Source: Streptomyces sp. Go-475
GTDB taxonomy: Bacteria; Actinomycetota; Actinomycetes; Streptomycetales; Streptomycetaceae
Assembly: GCF_003330845.1 (NCBI RefSeq)
Contig: NZ_CP026121.1
Span: 6,739,501-6,803,500, forward strand
Length of the DNA: 64,000 bases
Direction of reading: 5' to 3'
Under the pieces are notes generated by a model, which saw only the letters and a list, made by a program, of their open reading frames with translations, had not been told where the DNA came from and searched no databases. Each line of letters opens with the position of its first letter. Within the stretch, counting starts at the first letter, position 1. A program made the translations under genes and the position numbers. Positions 17,731-25,449 of this stretch are shown here, one piece after another.

Positions 17731-18561
17731 ATGCGACGTCTGTTCCCTGTGACCGATGAAACAGCAGCTCCGGCCCCGGGCGGCGAGCCCCGGGAGGGGG
17801 CCGCGGGGCGGGAGTGGAGCCTCGCCGAGCTGGCCGCCGCGTACGCCTATCCCGAGCCGGGGCCCGGGCGGTCCGGTCCGTACCTGCGGGCCAACATGGT
17901 CTCCACGCTGGACGGGGCCGCCCAGCACGACGGCCGGTCGCAGCCCATCTCCAACGCGACCGACATGCGGATCTTCGGCACGCTGCGGGCCCTGGCGGAC
18001 GTCGTGGTCGTCGGGGCGGAGACGGTGCGCCGGGAGGGGTACCGGCCGGCCCGCGCGCGGGACGACTTCGCGGCGATGCGGGAGGCGGCCGGGCAGGCGC
18101 CCGCCCCCGCGATCGCGGTCGTCACCGCCAGCCTCGACCTCGACTTCTCGCTCCCGCTGTTCACCTCGCCCCTGGTGCCCACTCTCGTCCTCACGGGTGC
18201 CGCGGCCGCCCCGGACCGCGTCGCCACCGCGGAGAAGTCGGGCGCGCGGGTCGTGATCGCCGGGGACGGCATCGGCGTGGACCCCGTCCGTGCCGTGCAG
18301 GCCCTCGCCGGCCTCGGCCACACCCGGCTGCTGACCGAGGGCGGCCCGCGGCTGCTGGGCCAGCTGGTGGCGGCCGGCGTACTGGACGAGCTGTGCCTGA
18401 CCGTCTCCCCGATGCTCACCGCGGGTGACGCGCAGCGCATCGCCGGGGGGCCCGCCGTCACGGTCCCGCACCGCTTCACGCTGCTGTCGATGCTGGAGGA
18501 GGACGGTTTCCTCTTCACGCGGTACGGGCGGCACGGGGGGTCCGGGGGGCCTGATCACTGA
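17731..18561 (+). CDS. RibD C-terminal-like pyrimidine/dihydrofolate reductase
   Basis: 276-aa cytosolic NADPH-dependent reductase-fold protein, the reductase half of RibD without the deaminase domain. Typical segments are RANMVSTLDGAAQ, SNATDMRIFGTLRALADVVVVGAETVR and LLTEGGPRLLGQLVAAGVLDELCLTVSPML. Stand-alone members are common in actinobacteria and may act on flavin or pterin precursors, or another pyrimidine. ATG 17731 is chosen over upstream codons because the divergent zapE occupies that sequence. A spacer of about 140 bp separates it from the next gene. Confidence 0.8.
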   Translation: MRRLFPVTDETAAPAPGGEPREGAAGREWSLAELAAAYAYPEPGPGRSGPYLRANMVSTLDGAAQHDGRSQPISNATDMRIFGTLRALADVVVVGAETVRREGYRPARARDDFAAMREAAGQAPAPAIAVVTASLDLDFSLPLFTSPLVPTLVLTGAAAAPDRVATAEKSGARVVIAGDGIGVDPVRAVQALAGLGHTRLLTEGGPRLLGQLVAAGVLDELCLTVSPMLTAGDAQRIAGGPAVTVPHRFTLLSMLEEDGFLFTRYGRHGGSGGPDH

Positions 18562-18700
18562 ACCGGCGGCGGCGGGGTACATGAGGGCACACTGGATCCG
18601 GCTGTACCCCGTGCGAACGCGGGGCAGGATGGTTTCCGCAGGGCCGGCGCGGCCCACGGAGGAGTGGGGCCGCGGGCCCCCGGAGCAGAAGGGGCGCCTG

Positions 18701-19174
18701 GTGTTCACAAGCGTATTGATGATCGAGAAGGCCCTGACGTCCGCCGACGTGGAGTTCGTCACGACCTTGCACGGGGAGGAGCCGGTCTCCTTCGAGGTGC
18801 TGCTCCAGCCGCGCGGCGAGCAGGCGGACCGGCTGCTGCGGGCCATCGACGACGTCGCACTCGGTGAACTGGACGAGGCCGTGCGGGAGGGGGAGACGCC
18901 GGAGGGGGAGGAGGCGCTGAGCGTGGGGCAGCGGGCGCTGGAGGTGTCCCTCGCCGCGCTGCGGGCCTCCGGGAGCCGGGCCGAGGGGCGGTTGATCGAG
19001 GATCATCCGCTGGACGCGCTGAAGTCGCTGGTGGAGGAGGTCGACGCGGACGAGGTCATCGTGCTGACCGATCCCCACTACGTGGAGGAGTTCTTCCACC
19101 GGGACTGGGCTTCGCGGGCTCGGCACAAGGTGGGGGTGCCGGTGCTGAAGCTGTTCTCGCACAGCAAGGCCTGA
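18701..19174 (+). CDS. Conserved protein with UspA-like C-terminus
   Basis: 157-aa soluble protein upstream of murC. The C-terminal half reads like the end of a universal-stress-protein fold: AEGRLIEDHPLDALKSLVEE, then DEVIVLTDPHYVEEFFHRDW, then VGVPVLKLFSH. The N-terminal half is acidic and unassigned. Homologues sit next to murC in streptomycetes as far as I recall, some with unreliable names such as indole-glycerol phosphate synthase. GTG 18701 follows AGAAGGGG. No enzyme motif is visible. Confidence 0.65.
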   Translation: MFTSVLMIEKALTSADVEFVTTLHGEEPVSFEVLLQPRGEQADRLLRAIDDVALGELDEAVREGETPEGEEALSVGQRALEVSLAALRASGSRAEGRLIEDHPLDALKSLVEEVDADEVIVLTDPHYVEEFFHRDWASRARHKVGVPVLKLFSHSKA

Positions 19175-19255
19175 CCGTCGGCGGTGTCAACGTCTGTGAA
19201 CGCTTCGGCATAGGCTGTGCCGCTGAACGTTCCGCACACCCACAGGGAGACACGC

Positions 19256-20647
19256 ATGGCACCCGGCCTTCCCTCCGCCATGGACCGACCGCACTTCATC
19301 GGGATCGGTGGGGCGGGGATGTCGGGGATCGCGAAGATCCTCGCGCAGCGCGGGGCCGTCGTGGCGGGCAGCGACGCCAAGGAGTCGGCGACGGCCGAGG
19401 CGCTGCGGACGCTGGGCGTGACCGTGCACATCGGGCACGCCGCGGAGCACCTGGCCGAGGACGCCAGCTGTGTGGTCGTGTCGTCGGCGATCCGGCGGGA
19501 CAATCCCGAGCTGGCCCGCGCGGCCGAGCTGGGCGTGCCCGTCGTGCACCGGTCGGACGCGCTCGCCGCCCTGATGGAGGGCCTGCGGCCGATCGCGGTC
19601 GCCGGTACGCACGGCAAGACGACCACCACCTCGATGCTCGCCGTGTCGCTGAGCGAGCTGGGGCTGAAGCCGTCGTACGCGATCGGCGGCGACCTGGACG
19701 CGCCCGGCTCCAACGCGCTGCACGGCGAGGGCGAGATCTTCGTCGCCGAGGCGGACGAGTCGGACCGCAGCTTCCACAAGTACGCGCCCGAGGTCGCCAT
19801 CGTCCTCAACGTCGAGCTCGACCACCACGCGAACTACGCGTCCATGGACGAGATCTACGAGTCCTTCGAGACGTTCGTGGACCGGATCACCGAGGGCGGC
19901 ACGCTGGTGATCGCCGCCGACCACGAGGGCGCGCGCGAGCTGACCCGGCGGGTCGCGGGACGCGGGGTGCGGGTGGTGACGTACGGCGAGTCCGAGGACG
20001 CCGCCGTGCGCGTCCTGTCGGTCGTGCCGCAGGGGCTGAAGAGCGAGGTCACCGTGGTGCTGGAGGGCGAGGAGCTGACCTTCACGGTCTCCGTCCCCGG
20101 CCGGCACTACGCGCACAACGCCGTCGCCGCCCTGGCGGCGGGCGTGGCCCTCGGCGTCCCGGCGGCCGAGCTGGCCCGGGCGCTGGCGGCGTACACGGGC
20201 GTGAAGCGGCGGCTGCAGCTGACCGGCGAGGCCGCGGGCGTGCAGGTCATCGACTCCTACGCGCACCACCCCACCGAGATGACCGCCGACCTGGAGGCGA
20301 TGCGCGCCGCGGCGGGCGAGGCCCGGATCCTGGTCGTCTTCCAGCCGCACCTGTTCTCGCGGACGCAGGAGCTGGGCAAGGAGATGGGCGCGTCGCTGGC
20401 CCTGGCGGACGCCTCGGTCGTGCTGGACATCTACCCGGCGCGTGAGGACCCGATCCCGGGTGTGACGAGCGAGCTGATCATCGAGGCGGCCCGGGCGGCG
20501 GGCGCGGACGTGACGCCGGTGCACGACAAGGCGGACGTCCCCGCCGTGATCGCGGGAATGGCGAAGCCGGGGGATCTCGTTCTCACGATGGGAGCGGGCG
20601 ACGTCACCGACCTCGGCCCGCGGATCCTGGACCGTCTGTCGAACTGA
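19256..20647 (+). CDS. murC: UDP-N-acetylmuramate--L-alanine ligase
   Basis: ATP-dependent Mur ligase adding L-Ala to UDP-MurNAc in cytoplasmic peptidoglycan synthesis; 463 aa. It opens with HFIGIGGAGMSGIAKIL (UDP-binding domain). The P-loop of Mur ligases, AGTHGKTTTTSM, is near residue 116. Further features are the EADESDRSF acidic motif, NVELDHHANY and the C-terminal DSYAHHPTEM and FQPHLFSRT segments. ATG 19256 is preceded by AGGGAG; an earlier in-frame start at 19217 is less likely. It lies apart from the main dcw cluster genes, so it may be a second murC in this genome. Confidence 0.93.
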   Translation: MAPGLPSAMDRPHFIGIGGAGMSGIAKILAQRGAVVAGSDAKESATAEALRTLGVTVHIGHAAEHLAEDASCVVVSSAIRRDNPELARAAELGVPVVHRSDALAALMEGLRPIAVAGTHGKTTTTSMLAVSLSELGLKPSYAIGGDLDAPGSNALHGEGEIFVAEADESDRSFHKYAPEVAIVLNVELDHHANYASMDEIYESFETFVDRITEGGTLVIAADHEGARELTRRVAGRGVRVVTYGESEDAAVRVLSVVPQGLKSEVTVVLEGEELTFTVSVPGRHYAHNAVAALAAGVALGVPAAELARALAAYTGVKRRLQLTGEAAGVQVIDSYAHHPTEMTADLEAMRAAAGEARILVVFQPHLFSRTQELGKEMGASLALADASVVLDIYPAREDPIPGVTSELIIEAARAAGADVTPVHDKADVPAVIAGMAKPGDLVLTMGAGDVTDLGPRILDRLSN

Positions 20648-20661
20648 GGGGCTGGAGGCTC

Positions 20662-21075
20662 ATGCCGTACGACGTGGAGAAGCCGGACGAGCAGTGGCGC
20701 GCGGAGCTGACCCCGGGCGAGTACGCCGTCCTGCGGCAGGCGGCCACGGAGCCCGCCTTCACCGGTGAGTACACCGACACCAAGACCCAGGGGGTCTACT
20801 CCTGCCGCGCCTGCGGCGCGGAGCTGTTCACCTCGGACACCAAGTTCGAGTCGCACTGCGGCTGGCCGTCCTTCTTCGACCCGAAGGACTCCGACGCGGT
20901 GGAGCTGATCGAGGACCGTTCGCACGGCATGGTGCGGACCGAGGTGCGCTGCGCGCGCTGCGGCTCGCACCTCGGGCACGTCTTCGCGGGCGAGGGCTAT
21001 CCGACGCCCACGGACCAGCGGTACTGCATCAACAGCATCGCGCTGCGGCTGACCCCCGAGGAGATGAATGACTGA
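20662..21075 (+). CDS. msrB: Peptide-methionine (R)-S-oxide reductase
   Basis: 137-aa cytosolic enzyme repairing methionine-R-sulfoxide. Two CxxC zinc pairs (CRAC and CARC), the CGWPSFFDP block and the catalytic Cys in RYCINSIALRL are all present. The usual resolving mechanism uses thioredoxin. It starts 14 bp after the murC stop with GGAGG upstream, so the two genes form an operon. Confidence 0.95.
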   Translation: MPYDVEKPDEQWRAELTPGEYAVLRQAATEPAFTGEYTDTKTQGVYSCRACGAELFTSDTKFESHCGWPSFFDPKDSDAVELIEDRSHGMVRTEVRCARCGSHLGHVFAGEGYPTPTDQRYCINSIALRLTPEEMND

Positions 21076-21087
21076 TCCAGCGACCGG

Positions 21088-21116
21088 TTGACAATTGGCT
21101 CAACGAGCCAGAGGAT
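21088..21116 (+). promoter_or_regulatory. Candidate promoter for a leaderless GH3 mRNA
   Basis: TTGACA (21088-21093) and GAGGAT (21111-21116) are 17 bp apart. The expected transcription start falls at or next to the GTG at 21124, so the mRNA may be leaderless. The spacer contains GGCTCAACGAGCC (21098-21110), a 5-bp inverted repeat that could bind a repressor. Confidence 0.5.
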
Positions 21117-21123
21117 TCCCGGA

Positions 21124-22587
21124 GTGACCCACTCCGCGCACCTGTCCCCCGGCCTCGACGAGGCCGCGCACCGCTGCCTCGTCGCCGGTTTCGCCGGCAC
21201 CGCGACCGTGCCCGACACCCTCAAGCGGCTCATCGACCGGGGTCTCGGCGGGGTCATCCTCTTCACCCGGAACGTGCGCGACGCGCAGCAGGTGCGACAG
21301 CTCACCGACACGCTGCGCGCCCTGCGGCCGGACCTGATCGTGGCCATCGACAACGAGGGCGGCGGCATCGGCCACCTGGTCGGCGCGGGCGCGCCCGAGG
21401 TGCCCGGCTCCTACGCCCTCGGCGTCGCCGACGACCCGGCGCTCACCGCCCGCTGCGCCGACGCGCTCGCCGGGCACCTGGCCACCCTCGGCATCACCGC
21501 CTCCTACGCCCCCGTCGCCGACCTCCAGCACCACCCGTGCAACCCGATCGTGCGCACCCGGTCCTTCGGCGCCGAACCCGCCCTGGCCGCCCGGCACCTG
21601 CGGGCCTGGATCGCCGCCACCGAACGGCGGGGCGTGGCCTCCTGCGCCAAGCACTTCCCCGGGCACGGCGGCACCGAGACGGACAGCCACCACGACGTCG
21701 CCGTCGACCCCAGGCCGTACGACGAACTGCGCGCCGACCTCGAACCGTTCCGCGCGGCCGTCGGCGCGGGCGTGCCGATGATCATGAGCGCCCATGTCGT
21801 CTTCCCGGCCCTGGACCCCGAGCGGCCCGCCACCCTGAGCCGCCGCATCCTCGGCGATCTGCTCCGGCACGAACTGGACTTCGACGGCGTCCTGGTCAGC
21901 GACGCGCTGGAGATGAAGGCGATCGCCGACCGCTACGGCGAGGCCGCCGGGGCGCGGATCGCCCTCGCCGCGGGCGCCGACCAGGTCGTCGTCGCCGTGC
22001 CGGAGCCGGAGACCACCCTGGCCTGCCGGGACGCGGTGCTCGACGCGCTGCGTTCCGGTGTGCTCGCCGAGGAGCGGGTGCGGGAGGCCGCAGGGCGGGT
22101 GCGGCGCCTCGCCGAGCGGTACGCCGCCCCGGCCCGGGCGGTCGACGGCTGGGACGCGGGAGCCGGGCGGGAGGCGGCGCGCCGGGCCGTCCGTTCGCGT
22201 CCGGTGCCGCCGGCCGTGCGCGGCGCCCACGTCGTCGACCTGTTCCCGCCGCCGCACCCCGCGCTCAACTGGGGCGGCGAGGACCTGCTGACCGAGGTGC
22301 GCGCCCTCGACCCCACCGCCACCGGGACCGCGGTCGCCGGGGAGCCGGCGGAGCCGGTCGCCGTCGCCGAAGAGATCCTGCGCGCCTCGGGCGAGGCGCC
22401 GCTGGTCGTCGCCACCTGCGACGCCGGACTGCACCCCTGGCAGGAGCGGCTGCGCGCCGCCCTGCTGGCCCGGCGGCCCGATGCCGTGACGGTGGACACC
22501 GGGCTGCCGGAGGGCGGCGCGCTGTGCTCCTACGGGCGGGGGCGGGCGAACCTGCGGGCCGTCGCCGAGGTGCTGGCCGGAGCCTGA
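21124..22587 (+). CDS. Glycoside hydrolase family 3, NagZ-like beta-N-acetylhexosaminidase
   Basis: Cytosolic GH3 enzyme, 487 aa, no signal peptide. NagZ hallmarks are clear: GVILFTRNV, the substrate loop AIDNEGGGIGHL, the catalytic-loop motif CAKHFPGHGGTETDSH and the nucleophile Asp in GVLVSDALEMKAI. NagZ-type enzymes release terminal GlcNAc from muropeptides, chitooligosaccharides or glycan cores. The C-terminal ~130 residues extend beyond the basic NagZ barrel, as in longer actinobacterial relatives. It opposes the GH5-like gene, with only 4 bp between their stops. The start is GTG 21124; a TTG at 21088 falls inside the -35 element. Confidence 0.87.
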   Translation: MTHSAHLSPGLDEAAHRCLVAGFAGTATVPDTLKRLIDRGLGGVILFTRNVRDAQQVRQLTDTLRALRPDLIVAIDNEGGGIGHLVGAGAPEVPGSYALGVADDPALTARCADALAGHLATLGITASYAPVADLQHHPCNPIVRTRSFGAEPALAARHLRAWIAATERRGVASCAKHFPGHGGTETDSHHDVAVDPRPYDELRADLEPFRAAVGAGVPMIMSAHVVFPALDPERPATLSRRILGDLLRHELDFDGVLVSDALEMKAIADRYGEAAGARIALAAGADQVVVAVPEPETTLACRDAVLDALRSGVLAEERVREAAGRVRRLAERYAAPARAVDGWDAGAGREAARRAVRSRPVPPAVRGAHVVDLFPPPHPALNWGGEDLLTEVRALDPTATGTAVAGEPAEPVAVAEEILRASGEAPLVVATCDAGLHPWQERLRAALLARRPDAVTVDTGLPEGGALCSYGRGRANLRAVAEVLAGA

Positions 22588-22591
22588 CCGC

Positions 22592-23860
22592 TCACGGCAG
22601 CCGTACGACTTCCCTGACGCCGCGCGCCGCCAGGTACGCGGCGTCGTCCGCCCGTTCGGCCAGGACCGCCGCCGGGCGCGCACCGGCCGCGCGCAGGTCC
22701 ATCCACGCCTCGAAGTACGCGCCGCCCGGGCCGGAGACCGAGCGCGTGGAGGGCGTGCAGTCCAGGACCAGGGCCGTGTCGCGGGGGTGGGCCGGGTGCT
22801 GCCCGGCGCGCACCTCGGCGACGGTCTCGGCGAGCGCGGTCGCGATCGGCTTGGCGCGGCCCCGGGAGTCGAACAGGCCGAGGGTGTACTCCAGTTCCGG
22901 GTAGTCGGCGAGGGACCGGTCCACGTCGTGGGAGCACCACCACGTCACGCCCCACAGCCCCTCGCACCCGGCCGCGTTGCGCACGGTCGCGCGGGCGAAG
23001 TCCGGGGCGTCGGCCGCCGGGATGTGGGGCTCCGGGGCGCCCGTCTCCTGGACCCACACCGGGCGGGCCGGGTCCTCGGCGTAGGCCTTGGCGAGTTCCG
23101 TGCCGTACTCGGCGAGGTGCAGCACCTGCGGGGAGCGGGGGCCGTAGCGGCGGGCGCAGTCGCCGGAGAACACCCAGGGGTGGACGGTCGTCACATCGCC
23201 CTTGCGGGCCGAGGCCTCGGGGGTGAAGGGGTGGTCGTCGCCGTACCAGGCGGCGTCGTAGGCGGAGTGGGTCGCGAGCCGGTCCGGGGGAAGGTGCTCG
23301 CGGGCGGCGGCCAGCAGGGTGTCGAGGTAGTGGTCGACCTCGGCCGGGGTCACCGGGTTGTGCTCGACCAGGTTGTTGAGCTCGTTGCCGAGCTGGAGGC
23401 CGATGAGGTTCGAACGGCCGGCGAGGGCGCGGGAGAGGGCCCGCATGAGCTCGGCCTGGGCGGCGACCGCCTCCGGGTCGGTGAACACGTTGCGGTGGTG
23501 CCAGCTGCGGGTCCACTCCGGGTAGAAGTCGAAGCTGGACAGATGGCCCTGGACGCCGTCCACCAGGACGTCGAGGCCGGCCTCGCCCGCCAGGTCGGCC
23601 AGGCGGGCCAGCTGGTCCACGGCCGCGGGGCGGATGAACGTGCGGTTGGGCTGGAGCAGCGGCCAGAGGTGGAAGACCCGGACGTGGTCGAGGCCGAGGG
23701 CGGCGATCTGGTCCAGGTCCTCGCGGGCGTGCGCCGGGTCGAAGTCGTGCCAGGCGTGGAACCAGCCGCGGCGGGGCGTGTAGTTGACGCCGAAGCGGAG
23801 CGTAGGGATGGGATCCTCCCCGGGTCGAGTCTTGCCCTGCGTGAATGCATCAATCACCAT
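22592..23860 (-). CDS. GH5-like intracellular glycoside hydrolase
   Basis: 422-aa TIM-barrel glycosidase of the GH5/GH-A clan without a signal peptide. It begins with RFGVNYTPRRGWFHAW. The likely acid/base is Glu160 in LQLGNELNN and the likely nucleophile is Glu272 in VWVQETGAPE, each at the end of the expected strand. Family and activity (beta-mannosidase, mannanase or glucosidase type) cannot be fixed from the sequence. Genes around it act on mannose and GlcNAc sugars, so a beta-mannosidase role is attractive. The start is uncertain: ATG 23860 has no good ribosome site and is 8 bp from the start assigned to the divergent kinase. Confidence 0.72.
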   Translation of the reverse strand: MVIDAFTQGKTRPGEDPIPTLRFGVNYTPRRGWFHAWHDFDPAHAREDLDQIAALGLDHVRVFHLWPLLQPNRTFIRPAAVDQLARLADLAGEAGLDVLVDGVQGHLSSFDFYPEWTRSWHHRNVFTDPEAVAAQAELMRALSRALAGRSNLIGLQLGNELNNLVEHNPVTPAEVDHYLDTLLAAAREHLPPDRLATHSAYDAAWYGDDHPFTPEASARKGDVTTVHPWVFSGDCARRYGPRSPQVLHLAEYGTELAKAYAEDPARPVWVQETGAPEPHIPAADAPDFARATVRNAAGCEGLWGVTWWCSHDVDRSLADYPELEYTLGLFDSRGRAKPIATALAETVAEVRAGQHPAHPRDTALVLDCTPSTRSVSGPGGAYFEAWMDLRAAGARPAAVLAERADDAAYLAARGVREVVRLP

Positions 23861-23890
23861 AGTCGGCGATGGGTAATGAATTGAACCAGG
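23841..23890. promoter_or_regulatory. AT-rich divergent control region (GH5-like / kinase)
   Basis: A patch poorer in GC than its surroundings spans the two divergent starts. On the minus strand it holds GGTGATTGATGC at about 23858-23847 and GGTTCAATTCATTACC at 23887-23872. Both resemble motifs in the promoters of the mannosidase and SIS genes further along the block. It is a candidate RpiR operator. Confidence 0.4.
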
Positions 23891-25449
23891 AGTGTCAAGG
23901 CGCCGTCTCCTTGGTGATCGGTCTCGACGCGGGCGGCACGCGCACCCGGGCGGTCCTGGCGGACGCCGCGGACGGACGTCCGCTGGGCGAGGGCGCCGCC
24001 GGGCCGGGCAACGCCCTGACCGTGCCCGGGCCGCAGCTCACCGAGCACCTCGCCGAGGCGCTCGCGCGGGCCGTGCCCGAGCCCTGCCGGGGCAGGGTCG
24101 TGGCCGTGGCCGGCGGTTTCGCGGGCGCGACGGACGCCGCCGCCGACGAGCCGGGGCGGCGCAACGCCCTCGCCGCCCTCACCGCCGCCCTGCGCCGGCT
24201 CGGCATCGACGCCGGTCCGCCCGTCATCAGCAGCGACATCGAGGCGGCCTTCGCCTCCGCACCCGGAGCACCGGCCGACGGTCTCGCCCTGGTGGCGGGC
24301 ACCGGCGCGGTCGCCATGCGCATCACCGCCCGCCGCGGCACCGCCACGGTGGACGGCGACGGCTGGCTCCTCGGCGACGACGGCAGCGGCTTCTGGATCG
24401 GCCGGGCGGCGGTACGGGCCGCCCTGCGGATGGCCGACGGCAGGGGCGCGGCGACGGTGCTGGCGGCGACGGTGGGGCGGGAGCTGGGCGTGCCGGAAGA
24501 GGTACTGCCCGGCGGACCGTCGCCGGCCGCGCCCGGCGGTGTCGTGGTCCGGCCCCTCGGCGAGGAGGCCCCGCACGGGGCCGGCGGTCCGGGCGTCTCC
24601 CCGCGCACCGGCGCCCCGCACGGCACCGGCGGTCCGGGTGCCTCCCCGGGGACCGGCGCGCCGCACGGGGCCGTTGGCCCGGGTGACTCGCCGGGTACTG
24701 GCGGTCCGCACGGCACCGCTGGTCCGGGTGCCTCCCCGGGGACCGGCGCGCCGCACGGGGCCGTTGGCTCGGGTGACTCGCCGGGTACTGGCGGTCCGCA
24801 CGGCACCGGCGGTCCGGGCGGCTCCCCGGGGACCGGCGCGCCGCACGGGGCCGTTGGCTCGGGTGACTCGCCGGGTACTGGCGGTCCGCACGGCACCGCT
24901 GGTCCGGGCGGCTCCCACGGCGTCACCGGGTACGGCCTTCCGCCCGGTGCCGGTGGCCTGAGAGACTCCCCGGGCACCGGCGGTCCGGGCGGCCCCCACG
25001 GCGTCACCGGGTACGGTCTCCCGCCCCGTGCCGGTGGCCCGGGCGACTCTCCGGGCGTCGCCGGGTACGGCATCCCGCCCCACACCGGCACCCCGTGGCC
25101 CCGCGCCCACCGTGAGGCCTACCGACGGCATCTGCTGCCCGCCGTCATGGCCGAGCCTCCGGTCCGGCTGGCGCGGCTCGCGCCCCTCGTCGCCGGGGCG
25201 GCCGGGGACGCCGTCGCCCTGGCCATCCTGGACGAGGCCGCCGACCATCTCACCGAGACGGTCCGGGCCCTGGAGCCCCGCCCCGGGGAACGGGTCGTCG
25301 CCACCGGCGGACTGCTCGGCCCCGACGGGCCCCTCACCTCCCGGCTCGAAGCCCGCCTGCACGCCCTCGGCCTGACCCTCGACTGGGTCCCCGACGGCTG
25401 CCGGGGCGCCGTCGCCCTGGCCCGCCTCGCCCACCGGGACCGCACATGA
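23869..25449 (+). CDS. BadF/BcrA-type (N-acetylglucosamine) kinase with large repeat insertion
   Basis: Predicted cytosolic ATP-dependent sugar kinase of the BadF/BcrAD ASKHA family, like N-acetylglucosamine kinase. N-terminal ATP site GLDAGGTRTRAV is at residues 18-29; VAGTGAVAMR (142-151) and LLGDDGSGFWIGRAAVRAAL (167-186) follow; the C-terminal lobe has VVATGGLLGP near 477. Between residues about 217 and 410 sits a ~190-residue low-complexity insert of 15-residue Gly/Pro/His repeats. Removing it leaves about 330 residues, the normal family length. The frame is intact throughout. The start could be ATG 23869 or a later TTG/GTG (23911/23914); AGGAG at 23889-23893 fits neither well. The stop overlaps the start of the downstream GH3 gene. 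Confidence 0.75.
   Translation: MGNELNQECQGAVSLVIGLDAGGTRTRAVLADAADGRPLGEGAAGPGNALTVPGPQLTEHLAEALARAVPEPCRGRVVAVAGGFAGATDAAADEPGRRNALAALTAALRRLGIDAGPPVISSDIEAAFASAPGAPADGLALVAGTGAVAMRITARRGTATVDGDGWLLGDDGSGFWIGRAAVRAALRMADGRGAATVLAATVGRELGVPEEVLPGGPSPAAPGGVVVRPLGEEAPHGAGGPGVSPRTGAPHGTGGPGASPGTGAPHGAVGPGDSPGTGGPHGTAGPGASPGTGAPHGAVGSGDSPGTGGPHGTGGPGGSPGTGAPHGAVGSGDSPGTGGPHGTAGPGGSHGVTGYGLPPGAGGLRDSPGTGGPGGPHGVTGYGLPPRAGGPGDSPGVAGYGIPPHTGTPWPRAHREAYRRHLLPAVMAEPPVRLARLAPLVAGAAGDAVALAILDEAADHLTETVRALEPRPGERVVATGGLLGPDGPLTSRLEARLHALGLTLDWVPDGCRGAVALARLAHRDRT
24568..25080 (+). repeat. 45-bp (90-bp higher order) tandem repeats inside the kinase gene
   Basis: The 45-bp unit encodes GTGxPHGxxGxGxSP. 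Seven clear units run from about 24604 to 24918. Two alternating versions make a nearly identical 90-bp higher-order repeat. Degenerate GVTGYGLPP-type units follow to about 25080. All units keep the reading frame. The product resembles a collagen-like or elastin-like disordered linker. Confidence 0.9.
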
